Assembly: GCF_036010505.1 (NCBI RefSeq)
Contig: NZ_CP108569.1
Span: 6,005,001-6,069,000, forward strand
Reading direction: 5' to 3'
From: Streptomyces sp. NBC_01197
Lineage (GTDB): Bacteria; Actinomycetota; Actinomycetes; Streptomycetales; Streptomycetaceae
Length of the DNA: 64,000 bases
This document shows positions 40,673 through 48,860 of this stretch, piece after piece (positions within the stretch are counted from its first letter, which is position 1; each line of letters starts with the position of its first letter). The notes under the pieces were generated by a model. That model was not told where the DNA came from and searched no databases. It was given only the letters and a program-made list of their open reading frames with translations. Both the position numbers and the translations under genes were made by a program.

Positions 40673-42157
40673 ATGTCCGGAGACCGCCGCCCCACCCTGC
40701 CGCCGGTGCGGCTGAACTCCGAAGCGGAACTCGCACGTGACGCGCTGGCCGCACCCCTCCTCACGCGCGCCGTCCGGCTGGCGCGCTGGGCCGGGCCCGG
40801 CACGCGCGTCGGCGCCGGGGGCGAGCTGGTCGACGAGCAGCTGCCCGCGGCCGCTGCCGAGCTGGGTCTCGGCGCGGACGAGGACGGCGCGGCCCTCGCG
40901 AGTGAGGCGTGGCGGCTCGCCGTCGACACCGGACTGGTCGACATCGTGGACGCCGATGACGGAGAGGGTGCCGAGGACGGAGAGGAAGCCGAGGGCGCGG
41001 CGGCCCCCGGCGAGAACCTGGCGCTGATCACGTCGGGCAGTCCCCAGGAGATCCTGGCGCTCTGGCTGGACGGACTGGAGACCGTGCACGCCGACGCCAT
41101 CGCCCCGCAGTTCGACGACTTCGCCGATCTGGTGGGCGACGACGGCGAGATCGACTTCGGGAAGCTGGAGTGGGACCCCGAGGCGGAGGCGGAGTTCCTC
41201 GACGGCGTGCTGGGCAACCTCTATCTGCTCACCGTGACGGAGACCGGCGTCCAGGACGCCCCCGTGCCCCTCCCCGCGCTGGCCGCCTCGATGATCGTCC
41301 CCGACGACATGGGCGAGCCGACGGACGACGTACTGGAACAGGTGTCGGAGGCGATGATGCGCCTGGACGACCAGTTCAGCCTGCTCGAACCGATCGGCCT
41401 GGTCGAGTACCACCCGGTCGACGAGGCCCTGATGGCCGAAGAGGCGGAGTACGCGGAGGGGCAGGGGAGCCCGGAGCGGCCGGTGGAGGACGAGGACGTC
41501 TCCCGGTACGGCATGGTGCGGCTCACCCCGCTCGGTCTGTACGGGGTCCGGGCCCGGATGCTGGATGCGGGCGTCGACGCGCCCGCCGTCGGCGAGCTCG
41601 CGGACAAGGACGCGGGCGCCCTGCTCGACGCCCTCGTGAACTTCCCCGAGCGGGCTGCCCGCGCCGAGACCGTGCTCTGGCTCGACGGCCGTGTACCTGC
41701 CGCCGCCGCGAAGGAGTTGCTGTCCGCCGCGCGAGGCGTTGACCGGGGCGCGCCGCTGCGCCGGCTGCACTGCCAGCAGGCGCTCTCGCTGGTGGCCGAC
41801 GACGCGGCGGAGCACGAGGTCCGCGAGGTGCTCGACGACGCGCAGCTCGGCGGGCTGGCCCGGGTCTGGCTCGCCGAGCGGGGTGCGGCCGACGTGCCCG
41901 CGCCTCCGGAGCCGATGATCTTCTGGCTGGCGATCGACACGCTGGCCGCACAGCTGGACGCGGACGGTGAGGTCGAGGAGCTGCAGGGGCTCGTGGAGGG
42001 GCTGACCGGGCAGCACAGCGGCTTCTTCGAGGCGGCCTGGCGCGTGGACCACCCGGCGACGGCCGAGGTGCTGGAGGCGATGGGGCAGCTGCACCCGGAC
42101 CGCAAGGCGGCGAAGGACGCCCGTAAGGCGGCTTTCAAGGCCCGGTCGCGGGCCTGA
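40673..42157 (+). CDS. Conserved hypothetical protein, 494 aa
   Basis: Acidic, Ala-rich soluble protein conserved in streptomycetes but not assigned a function that I know of. It is helical with a strongly acidic linker near residues 95-115 (ADDGEGAEDGEEAEG) and a winged-helix-like segment SRYGMVRLTPLGLYGVRARM around 280. The C-terminus is basic. GAGGAG is about eight bases before the ATG. It ends at a hairpin followed by TTT. Confidence 0.75.
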   Translation: MSGDRRPTLPPVRLNSEAELARDALAAPLLTRAVRLARWAGPGTRVGAGGELVDEQLPAAAAELGLGADEDGAALASEAWRLAVDTGLVDIVDADDGEGAEDGEEAEGAAAPGENLALITSGSPQEILALWLDGLETVHADAIAPQFDDFADLVGDDGEIDFGKLEWDPEAEAEFLDGVLGNLYLLTVTETGVQDAPVPLPALAASMIVPDDMGEPTDDVLEQVSEAMMRLDDQFSLLEPIGLVEYHPVDEALMAEEAEYAEGQGSPERPVEDEDVSRYGMVRLTPLGLYGVRARMLDAGVDAPAVGELADKDAGALLDALVNFPERAARAETVLWLDGRVPAAAAKELLSAARGVDRGAPLRRLHCQQALSLVADDAAEHEVREVLDDAQLGGLARVWLAERGAADVPAPPEPMIFWLAIDTLAAQLDADGEVEELQGLVEGLTGQHSGFFEAAWRVDHPATAEVLEAMGQLHPDRKAAKDARKAAFKARSRA

Positions 42158-42177
42158 GGCGGACGCCTGACCGAGAG

Positions 42178-42200
42178 GCGGCGCGGGCCGCCCGCGCCGC
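42178..42200 (+). terminator. Hairpin followed by a short T-run
   Basis: GCGGCGCGGG pairs with CCCGCGCCGC (42191-42200) around CCG and is followed by TTTCC. It lies 20 bases after the 494-aa gene and 40 bases before the convergent dehydrogenase stop. Confidence 0.7.
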
Positions 42201-42240
42201 TTTCCGGTCAGGCCCCGGCTCGGACCGGCTGGCTGACCTC

Positions 42241-43011
42241 TCAAGTACGCAGGTACGACGCCCCGTTGAGGTCGAGCACGGTGCCCGACGACCACTCCGC
42301 GGCCGGTGAGGCCAGCCACAGCACAGCGGCCGCGATCTCGTCGGGCGACGCGACCCGGCCGAACGGCGACTGCGCCCGGATCGCCTCACCCTCGGCGCCG
42401 CTCAGCCGGTCCGCCACCCGCTCCGTCTCGAAGAAACCGGGGGCGACCGACGCGACCCCGATTCCGTACGGAGCGAGGGAGACGGCCAGCGACTGGCCGA
42501 GCGCGTGTACGGCCGCCTTGGTCGCGCCGTACGCCGGGTGGTCGGGCTCGCCGCGGAACGCCCCGCGCGAGCCGATGTTCACGATCCGGCCGCCGTGCCC
42601 CGCGTCGATCATGCGGCGCCCGGCGAGATGGCTGACCTGCGCGGTGGCGAGCAGATTGACGGCGACATGCTGCTGCCAGACGGCCACCCACTCCTCGTAC
42701 GGCGTCCCGGGCAGCGAGTGGGGGCCGCGCATCACGGCGGCGTTGTTCACCAGTACGTCGATGCCGCCGAGCCCCTCGGCCGCGCGCCCGGCGACTTCGG
42801 CGGCCACTGCCGGGTCCGACAGGTCGCCGCCGACCAGGACGTGCCCGGAGCCCGGGAGCGCCGCGAGCGTGTGCCTGGCGTCGTCCTCCCTGGTCCCGTA
42901 ATGCACCGCTACCCGGTCCCCGTTGGCGGCGAAAGCGTGGGCGGCGGCGCGGCCCAGGCCGCGGGAGGCACCGGTGATGAGCACACGACGGCCGGTTGCT
43001 GGGAATTCCAT
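42241..43011 (-). CDS. Short-chain dehydrogenase/reductase (SDR)
   Basis: 256 residues. Cofactor motif TGASRGLGRAAAHAF, NNAAV, the catalytic Ser in NIGSRGAF and YGATKAAVH (Tyr and Lys) identify a classical SDR; the H-Y-G-T-R-E after the second strand suggests NADP(H) use. The substrate is unknown. ATG 43011 gives a typical N-terminus; the frame is open to 43080 without homology. It diverges from the small Tudor-like gene. Confidence 0.88.
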   Translation of the reverse strand: MEFPATGRRVLITGASRGLGRAAAHAFAANGDRVAVHYGTREDDARHTLAALPGSGHVLVGGDLSDPAVAAEVAGRAAEGLGGIDVLVNNAAVMRGPHSLPGTPYEEWVAVWQQHVAVNLLATAQVSHLAGRRMIDAGHGGRIVNIGSRGAFRGEPDHPAYGATKAAVHALGQSLAVSLAPYGIGVASVAPGFFETERVADRLSGAEGEAIRAQSPFGRVASPDEIAAAVLWLASPAAEWSSGTVLDLNGASYLRT

Positions 43012-43116
43012 TCTCTGATCATCGCAGGCGAAATCCTCGCGGGGAATCCGTGTCCCAGGGCCGTGCGGCGGGACAGACATGGCGTGAGGAGGTCTCGCGG
43101 GCGCATACTGAAGGCA

Positions 43117-43347
43117 ATGACTAAGTCAGCCGGATCCCGGCGCCACCTGCCCTCCAGTCCCTTCAACCGCCCGGCCCAAGCCGCCGCACCCATCGAGATC
43201 TTCGATGTCGGCGACCGTGTTTCGCATGATCAGTTCGGGCTCGGAAGAGTCATCGGAATCGAGGGCGACAATGACGCTGTGCTCATCGACTTCTCCGGGC
43301 GTCAGGGGAGGATTCTCAGCCCTTACGCCAAGCTGACCAAGCTCTGA
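43117..43347 (+). CDS. Small Tudor-like (CarD/DUF3553-like) protein, 76 aa
   Basis: The C-terminal 48 residues read VGDRVSHDQFGLGRVIG then DNDAVLIDFSGRQGRI and end SPYAKLTKL. This is the beta-barrel pattern seen in the C-terminal Tudor domain of PcrA/UvrD and in CarD_TRCF-like domains, both of which touch RNA polymerase. The first 27 residues are basic and Pro/Ser-rich. As a free-standing small protein it may bind RNA polymerase, but this is inference. Start ATG 43117 follows GAAGG. Confidence 0.8.
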   Translation: MTKSAGSRRHLPSSPFNRPAQAAAPIEIFDVGDRVSHDQFGLGRVIGIEGDNDAVLIDFSGRQGRILSPYAKLTKL

Positions 43348-43418
43348 GTCCGGCGAGGACAGGTCAGCCAGGTCAGTCAGCGAACGGCCGCCGGCCCCCG
43401 GGTACGAGGGCGGCGTGA

Positions 43419-43445
43419 GGTGACCCGGTGGGATGCCGGGTCACC
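43419..43445 (+). terminator. Hairpin after the Tudor-like gene
   Basis: Perfect 10-bp inverted repeat (GGTGACCCGG/CCGGGTCACC) with loop TGGGATG, about 70 bases past the small gene. Confidence 0.65.
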
Positions 43446-43555
43446 GTTCCGTATGGGCCACCGGGGCGGAGCCGCCCGGTGCGGCGGGCGACATTGACGC
43501 CGGTCCCGGCGATCGCGACCATGAAGCGGGCAGTGGCGATCGCGAGGAGCATCTG

Positions 43556-44143
43556 ATGCCGAAGCCGATGCGGGCCGATGCGCGCCGCAATTACGAGCGT
43601 CTCCTGAAGGAGGCGGCCCTGGCTTTCGCCGAGCGCGGGGTGGACGCGTCGCTGGACGACATCGCGAAGCGCGCGGGTGTCGGCTCGGGCACGCTCTACC
43701 GCCACTTCCCCACCCGGCAGGACCTCCTCGAAGGGGTCTACGTCGACAGCATCGACGAACTCGCCGACCAAGCGGTCGAGTTCGGCGCGTCGGCGCGAGC
43801 GCCGGGCGAGGCGCTGGCCGACTGGCTGCAGAAGCTGGCGGAGCAGATGATCCACCTTCGCGGCCTCAAGACGCTGCTCGGCGCGGCGATGGCCGACGGC
43901 AGTACACCGGTGATCTCGGACTGCAGCGGCCGGCTCATGGAGGCGGCGGCCGACCTGCTCACGGCCGCGCAGAAGGCCGGTGCGGCGCGCACGGACCTGG
44001 AGACCGCGGAGGTGCTGCGGCTCACGCACGCGGTCGCCACGGCCGCCGAGCTGGGTGCGGGCGGGCCGCCCGATGTACGCCGCTATCTGTCGCTGATGAT
44101 CGAGGGGATCGGCGGCGGGGAGCCGAGGGCGATGTCCCGGTGA
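43556..44143 (+). CDS. TetR-family transcription regulator
   Basis: 195 residues. HTH segment ASLDDIAKRAGVGSGTLYRHFPTRQDLLEGV is the canonical TetR DNA-binding domain. The C-terminal domain has ETAEVLRLTHAVATAAELG and is of the AcrR/SCO4008 C-terminal type. No clear target gene lies next to it. GAGGAG is seven bases before ATG 43556; an upstream frame extension was rejected. Confidence 0.9.
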   Translation: MPKPMRADARRNYERLLKEAALAFAERGVDASLDDIAKRAGVGSGTLYRHFPTRQDLLEGVYVDSIDELADQAVEFGASARAPGEALADWLQKLAEQMIHLRGLKTLLGAAMADGSTPVISDCSGRLMEAAADLLTAAQKAGAARTDLETAEVLRLTHAVATAAELGAGGPPDVRRYLSLMIEGIGGGEPRAMSR

Positions 44144-44164
44144 GCCGGGTCGGCCCCGAAGACG

Positions 44165-44185
44165 GGGGGCCCGGTCCGGGCCGGG
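44165..44185. terminator. GC palindrome between the TetR gene and the 51-aa gene
   Basis: GGCCCGG-T-CCGGGCC (44168-44182) within a G-rich run lies between two converging genes and is a probable terminator. Confidence 0.5.
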
Positions 44186-44189
44186 GGCC

Positions 44190-44345
44190 TCAGGCCGCGG
44201 GCTCGATGCCGCCCTGTATCGCGGCGGCCCACTCCAGCAGCAGGATTTCGTAGTCCTCCGAAGGCCACTCGCCGTCCGTCTTCTGGGCATCGACGAACCT
44301 GCGGATGGCGTCGTTGGCCTGGGAGGCGGAAGGGGTGGTGGGCAT
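44190..44345 (-). CDS. Small conserved-looking protein, 51 aa
   Basis: MPTTPSASQANDAIRRFVDA continues to EWPSEDYEILLLEWAAAIQGG. The protein is acidic, mostly helical and has good third-position GC. On the minus strand TAGCCT ends seven bases before the ATG, the leaderless signal seen at other genes here, which supports expression. Function unknown; small acidic proteins of this type are found in many streptomycetes. Confidence 0.7.
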   Translation of the reverse strand: MPTTPSASQANDAIRRFVDAQKTDGEWPSEDYEILLLEWAAAIQGGIEPAA

Positions 44346-44532
44346 ACGAACAAGGCTACGGCCTGCCACTGACAGTTAACCCTCATCTGCGCGTGGTATC
44401 GGTCACGTGTTCCGCGCAAGGGCGTGTTGTCCGTCACTGGTACCGGTCAGTAGGGCGGCCGGCGGCCTTTAACGCGCCTTTATGTGGACGGAGTTCGGGC
44501 CGCGGGGTTGCCTCGATGCGGTGCGGCGCAGG

Positions 44533-45216
44533 TCACTTCGGAGCTTCAGCGCGCACCCCGGCCGACGCCCCGGCCGACGCCCCGGCCGACGCCCCGTGCG
44601 GCGCGCCGTGTGGTGCTCCGTGCGGCAGGGTTTCGAGCTTCGCACGGCCGTCCCGGATCGCGTGGTCGAGCGGGAGACTGCCGGCGGCGACCGCGATACA
44701 GATGTCGGCGTCCAGGGTGAGCCGGGCGTCCGGGCGCCCGGCGGGGCCGTCGCCGTAGAGCGGCTCGCCGCCGTCGGTGCGGACGTGGAACACCCCCTCG
44801 TCCATCCGGACCTCGACCACGCCGGCGCCGAGCCCCGCCAGGTGCCGGGCCAGCGGAATGGCGAACCAGTGCGCGCGCAGGGCGTCCGTCGGCCGCCGCT
44901 CGGCAAGTGCGGGCATACCCCAGTCGGCCAGCGCGGTGAGAACGGGCAGCAGCGCGGTCCCCCGGGGGGTGAGCTCGTACACGGACGCGGGTGCGGGCGG
45001 CGGCAGCCTGCGCCGGGTCGCCAGCCCCTCGCGCTCCATGTCCTTGAGCCGTGAGGCGAGCACGTCGGTGCTGACGCCCGGCAGGTCGGCGTGGAGGTCG
45101 GTGTAGCGGCGCGGGCCCGCCAGGAGCTCGCGGACGATCAGCAGGGTCCAGCGGTCTCCGACGGCGTCGAGCGCGCGGGCGGCGGCGCAGTACTGGTCGT
45201 AACTTCGGCGTGGCAT
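44533..45216 (-). CDS. HxlR-type regulator with SCP2-like C-terminal domain
   Basis: 227 residues. The HxlR winged helix has CAAARALDAVGDRWTLLIVRE, VSTDVLASRLKDME and the wing SVYELTPRGTALLPVL. From about residue 120 there is a second domain (VEVRMDEGVFHVRTDG, LTLDADICIAVAAG) that resembles a sterol-carrier-like ligand pocket. A 12-bp repeat encodes the Gly/Ala/His/Pro C-terminal tail. On the minus strand TTGGAA-N16-TAGACT-N7-ATG gives a good leaderless promoter with the operator on its -35. It probably autorepresses and controls the divergent aminotransferase. Confidence 0.88.
   Translation of the reverse strand: MPRRSYDQYCAAARALDAVGDRWTLLIVRELLAGPRRYTDLHADLPGVSTDVLASRLKDMEREGLATRRRLPPPAPASVYELTPRGTALLPVLTALADWGMPALAERRPTDALRAHWFAIPLARHLAGLGAGVVEVRMDEGVFHVRTDGGEPLYGDGPAGRPDARLTLDADICIAVAAGSLPLDHAIRDGRAKLETLPHGAPHGAPHGASAGASAGASAGVRAEAPK
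44557..44625 (-). repeat. 12-bp tandem repeat in the HxlR tail
   Basis: Three near-identical 12-bp units (cccggccgacgc) from 44557 to about 44592 are followed by three degenerate units (ccgtgcggcgcg-type) to 44625. They encode GASA and GAPH repeats at the C-terminus. The unit length preserves the frame. Confidence 0.8.
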
Positions 45217-45238
45217 ACACCGCAGTCTAGACAGAAAG

Positions 45239-45274
45239 TTGGACTTTCCAAGCTACTACTTGGTAAAACCAAGT
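45239..45274. promoter_or_regulatory. Two TTGG-N5-CCAA operators between the HxlR and aminotransferase genes
   Basis: Site 1 is TTGGACTTTCCAA (45239-45251); site 2 is ACTTGGTAAAACCAAGT (45258-45274). Both contain TTGG-N5-CCAA and their centres are 21 bp apart, two helical turns. Site 1 covers the -35 element of the HxlR gene. HxlR dimers commonly bind such inverted repeats. Confidence 0.75.
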
Positions 45275-45304
45275 GAAGCAAGTGAGACCTGGGAGGGCCA
45301 CGGC

Positions 45305-46516
45305 ATGGAGTTCCGCCAGTCGAACAAATTGAGTGAGGTCTGCTACGAGATCCGGGGCCCGGTGATCGACCAGGCCAACGCGCTGGAGGAAGCCGGGCAC
45401 AGTGTGCTGCGTCTGAACACGGGCAACCCGGCGCTCTTCGGTTTCGAGGCGCCAGAGGAGATCGTCCAGGACATGATCAGGATGCTGCCCCAGGCGCACG
45501 GCTACACCGACTCGCGCGGCATCCTCTCGGCGCGGCGCGCCGTGGCCCAGCGATACCAGGCGCTCGGGCTGCCCGATGTCACCGTCGACGACGTCTTCCT
45601 CGGCAACGGAGTCTCCGAACTCATCTCGATGGCAGTCCAGGCACTCCTGGAGGACGGGGACGAGATCCTCATCCCGGCGCCCGACTTCCCGCTCTGGACG
45701 GCCGCCACCACGCTGGCCGGCGGGCGGGCGGTGCACTATCTGTGCGACGAGTCGGCGGACTGGTACCCGGACCTCGACGACATGGCCTCGAAGATCACCG
45801 ACCGCACCAAGGCCGTGGTGATCATCAACCCCAACAACCCCACCGGCGCGGTGTACCCGCGCGAGATCGTCGAGGGCATCCTCGATCTCGCCCGCCGCCA
45901 CGGCCTCATGGTCTTCGCTGACGAGATCTACGACCAGATCGTCTACGACGACGCCGTCCACCACTCGGCCGCCGCCCTCGCACCCGACCTGGTCGTCCTC
46001 ACCTTCAGCGGTCTGTCCAAGTCGTACCGCGTCGCGGGCTTCCGGTCCGGCTGGCTGGTCGTCACCGGGCCCAAGCAGCACGCGAAGAGCTATCTGGAGG
46101 GGCTGATGATGCTCGCCTCCATGCGGCTGTGCGCCAACGCCCCCGCCCAGTACGCCATCCAGGCCGCGCTGGGCGGCCGCCAGTCCATCAGGGATCTGAC
46201 GGCGCCGGGCGGCCGCCTGCACGAGCAGCGCGACCGGGCGTGGGAGAAGCTCAACGAGATTCCCGGCGTCTCCTGTGTGAAGCCGAAGGGCGCGCTCTAC
46301 GCGTTCCCCCGGCTCGACCCGAAGGTCCACCGGATCCACGACGACGAGAAGTTCGTCCTGGACCTGCTGCTCCGCGAGAAGATCCAGGTGGTGCAGGGCA
46401 CCGGCTTCAACTGGCCGAGCCCGGACCACTTCCGGATCCTGACGCTGCCGCACGCCGACGACCTGGACGCGGCGATCAGCCGTATCGGCCGCTTCCTGGC
46501 CGGCTACCGCCAGTGA
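45305..46516 (+). CDS. PLP-dependent aminotransferase (alanine aminotransferase type)
   Basis: 403 residues, fold type I. It has NTGNPALFGFEAPEEI, the PLP-binding NPNNPTGAVYPRE, the Lys in FSGLSKSYRVAGFRSGW, and the C-terminal Arg in HFRILTLPH. This is the AlaA group that makes alanine from pyruvate and glutamate. GGGAGG is about ten bases before the ATG. It diverges from the HxlR regulator and shares its operator region. Its stop is convergent with the TerD gene. Confidence 0.92.
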   Translation: MEFRQSNKLSEVCYEIRGPVIDQANALEEAGHSVLRLNTGNPALFGFEAPEEIVQDMIRMLPQAHGYTDSRGILSARRAVAQRYQALGLPDVTVDDVFLGNGVSELISMAVQALLEDGDEILIPAPDFPLWTAATTLAGGRAVHYLCDESADWYPDLDDMASKITDRTKAVVIINPNNPTGAVYPREIVEGILDLARRHGLMVFADEIYDQIVYDDAVHHSAAALAPDLVVLTFSGLSKSYRVAGFRSGWLVVTGPKQHAKSYLEGLMMLASMRLCANAPAQYAIQAALGGRQSIRDLTAPGGRLHEQRDRAWEKLNEIPGVSCVKPKGALYAFPRLDPKVHRIHDDEKFVLDLLLREKIQVVQGTGFNWPSPDHFRILTLPHADDLDAAISRIGRFLAGYRQ

Positions 46517-46537
46517 CGCCGGGGTGGGGCCCCGCCG

Positions 46538-47749
46538 CTACAGGGCCTTCGCCGCAGGCTTGACCATGCCCCGGACCGTACGGGACTTCACGAAGTCGCC
46601 CACCGCCGTCATCTCCCACTCGCCCGAGAACTGCCTGATCAGCTTGGCCATCAGCACCCCGGTCTGCGGCTCGGCGCCGGTCAGGTCGAACCGCACCAGC
46701 TCCTCCCCGCTCGCCGCGTCGATCAGCCGGCAGTACGCCTTGGCCACCTCGGTGAACTTCTGGCCGGTGAAGGAGTTGACCGTGAAGAACAGCGCGGTGG
46801 CCTCGGCGGGGATCCGGCCGAGGTCGACCACGATCACCTCGTCGTCTCCCGCGCCCTCGCCCGTGAGGTTGTCGCCGGAGTGCTCGACCGCGCCGTCGAG
46901 GATCGAGAGCTTGCCGAAGTAACAGCTGTCGATGTGGTTGCGCTGCGGGCCGAAGGCCATGACCGAGGCGTCGAGGTCGATGTCCTTGCCCCGGAAGGCG
47001 GGCTCCCAGCCGAGGCCCATCCTCACCCGGGACAGGAGCGGCTTGCCGCCCTTGACCAGGGAGACCGTCTGGTTCTTCCGGAGGCTGACCCGGCCCTTGT
47101 CCAGGTTGATCCGCCCGGTGCCGGCGGGCGGGGCCGGCGGAGCGGCGGGCGGCGCGACGGTGACCCGGGGGTCCACCGGCGGCGCGGCCGGCATCGGCGG
47201 TGCCGCGGGGGCTGTGGCCGGGACGGGGGCGGGGGCGGGCGCGGCAGGCTCCTCGACCGACACGCCGAAGTCCGTCGCGATACCGGCCAGGCCGTTCGCG
47301 TACCCCTGGCCCACTGCGCGCACCTTCCACGCGCCGTTGCGGAGGTAGATCTCCACGATCACCAGCGCGGTCTCGGTGCCGAGCCGGGGCGGGGTGAACG
47401 ACGCCAGGACGCTGCCGTCGTCCGTGGAGCGGACGGTGGCCGTCGGCTCGATGCCCTGGAACGTCTGGCCCGCCGCGTCCGGGCTCGCGGTGATCACGAT
47501 CTTGTCGATGCCCGGGGGGACGGCGGCCGTGTCGACCACGATCGCGTCCGGCGCCGGGCCCCCGCCGGAGCGGTGGCTGACGCCGGGGCCCGACGGCTGG
47601 TTGTAGAAGATGAAGTCGTCGTCCGAGCGCACCTTGCCGTCGGCGGTGAGCAGCAGGCCCGACACGTCGAGCCGCACCGGAGCTGCCACGTCCACCGCGA
47701 CGCGGGAGATCGGAAGCGGGATGTTCGAGCCTGGGGTCATTGCGGTCAT
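46538..47749 (-). CDS. Double-domain TerD-family protein
   Basis: 403 residues. Two TerD (calcium-binding stress) domains: the first, residues about 1-175, ends with GQGYANGLAGIATDFGV and has the DDDFIFYNQP motif; the second, about 235-403, has the LRKNQTVSLVKG start and GKDIDLDASVMAF. A Pro/Ala-rich linker joins them. The family is linked to tellurite, oxidative stress and membrane stress, and to development in Streptomyces. I chose ATG 47749; ATG 47740 is an alternative, and the frame is open further up without homology. Confidence 0.88.
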   Translation of the reverse strand: MTAMTPGSNIPLPISRVAVDVAAPVRLDVSGLLLTADGKVRSDDDFIFYNQPSGPGVSHRSGGGPAPDAIVVDTAAVPPGIDKIVITASPDAAGQTFQGIEPTATVRSTDDGSVLASFTPPRLGTETALVIVEIYLRNGAWKVRAVGQGYANGLAGIATDFGVSVEEPAAPAPAPVPATAPAAPPMPAAPPVDPRVTVAPPAAPPAPPAGTGRINLDKGRVSLRKNQTVSLVKGGKPLLSRVRMGLGWEPAFRGKDIDLDASVMAFGPQRNHIDSCYFGKLSILDGAVEHSGDNLTGEGAGDDEVIVVDLGRIPAEATALFFTVNSFTGQKFTEVAKAYCRLIDAASGEELVRFDLTGAEPQTGVLMAKLIRQFSGEWEMTAVGDFVKSRTVRGMVKPAAKAL

Positions 47750-47861
47750 GTCCGGAGGAACGAGCGGCAGGGCTTTACGGTTCCTTGAATCTTTTCCGGG
47801 CTCCCGGAAGCCCCTCCGACTGTTCCCGCCGCTGTCTACCGCCGCTCCCTCCCGCGCCGGG

Positions 47862-48860
47862 TCACTTCCCCGGCCGCACCACGATCTTCCGGCCGATGCC
47901 CGCCTTGAAGCGGTCCAGCGCCGCCGGATAGTTCTCCAGCGGGAGCCGGTCGCTGATGAAGACCGCCGGGTCGAGCACCCCCGCGGCGAACAGCTCGGCC
48001 GCCCGCTCATAGCTGTGCAGCACCGCCATCGAACCGGTGATCGTGATCTCCTGGTTGTAGATCCGGTACGGGTCGATCGTCGCCCGCGTCGCGTAGTCGG
48101 CGACGCCGAACTGCAGATACGTCCCGGCCTTCGCCACCCGCCCCAGACCGTCCTGGATCGCGGCCGCGTTGCCGGTCGCGTCGATGACGACGTCCCAGCC
48201 CCGCCCGGCCCGGTCCAGTTCGTCCGCGCCGCCCGCCGCGGCGGAGCAGCCCAGGGCGCGGGCGGTGGTGAGCCGTTCCTCGTTGATGTCGACCATGTCC
48301 ACGCTGGCCGCGCCGGTCCGCTTGGCGAGCTCCAGCATCATCAGCCCCATCGTCCCCGAGCCGTAGATCAGCACATGCGAGCCGAGCCGGCTGTTGAGCA
48401 CGTCGTAGCCGCGTACCGCGCAGGACAGCGGTTCGACCAGGGCCGCGTCCTCGGTCCGTACGTGGTCGGGCAGTTTCACGCAGTTGGCGGCGGGCGCCAC
48501 CGCGTACTCGGCGGCGCCGCCCGCGGTGGTCACCCCGATCGCTGCCCACTTCTCGCACATGTTGTTGTGGCCGAGGCGGCAGTAGCGGCACTCGAAGCAG
48601 TACAGGGACGGGTCGACGGCCACCCGGTCGCCGGCGGCCAGTGAGGTGACGTCGGAGCCCAGCGCCACCACCGTGCCCGCGAACTCATGACCCGGTACTA
48701 CCGGCAGAGTGGGCGCGAACTCACCCTGGAGGATGTGCAGATCGGTGCCGCACAGCCCGCACGCCGCCACTTCGACGATCACGTCGCGGGGCCCGGGGGT
48801 GGGGTCCGGCACCTCCCCGTACCCGACCTTGCCGATGGCTTCGATGATGGCTGCCTTCAT
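47862..48860 (-). CDS. Zinc-dependent polyol/threonine-type dehydrogenase
   Basis: 332 residues of the medium-chain alcohol dehydrogenase family. Catalytic zinc ligands are in CGLCGTDLHI and PGHEFAG; the structural-zinc Cys are in YCFECRYCRLGHNNMC; the cofactor site is GSGTMGLMMLELA with an Asp at the end of the next strand (VDIN), favouring NAD. It is translationally coupled (ATGA) to the sugar ABC permease, so it likely oxidises the imported polyol or sugar. GGGAG lies upstream. Confidence 0.88.
   Translation of the reverse strand: MKAAIIEAIGKVGYGEVPDPTPGPRDVIVEVAACGLCGTDLHILQGEFAPTLPVVPGHEFAGTVVALGSDVTSLAAGDRVAVDPSLYCFECRYCRLGHNNMCEKWAAIGVTTAGGAAEYAVAPAANCVKLPDHVRTEDAALVEPLSCAVRGYDVLNSRLGSHVLIYGSGTMGLMMLELAKRTGAASVDMVDINEERLTTARALGCSAAAGGADELDRAGRGWDVVIDATGNAAAIQDGLGRVAKAGTYLQFGVADYATRATIDPYRIYNQEITITGSMAVLHSYERAAELFAAGVLDPAVFISDRLPLENYPAALDRFKAGIGRKIVVRPGK

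Noticed and set aside
44393..44532. Coding potential between the 51-aa gene and the HxlR gene
   Set aside because: The short frames there have poor codon bias and no start signal; only a loose palindrome near ACTGGTACCGGTCAGT is seen.
47794..47809. Hairpin TTCCGGG-CT-CCCGGAA after the polyol operon
   Set aside because: Perfect arms but a two-base loop cannot fold as written; possibly part of a terminator but too weak to list as one.
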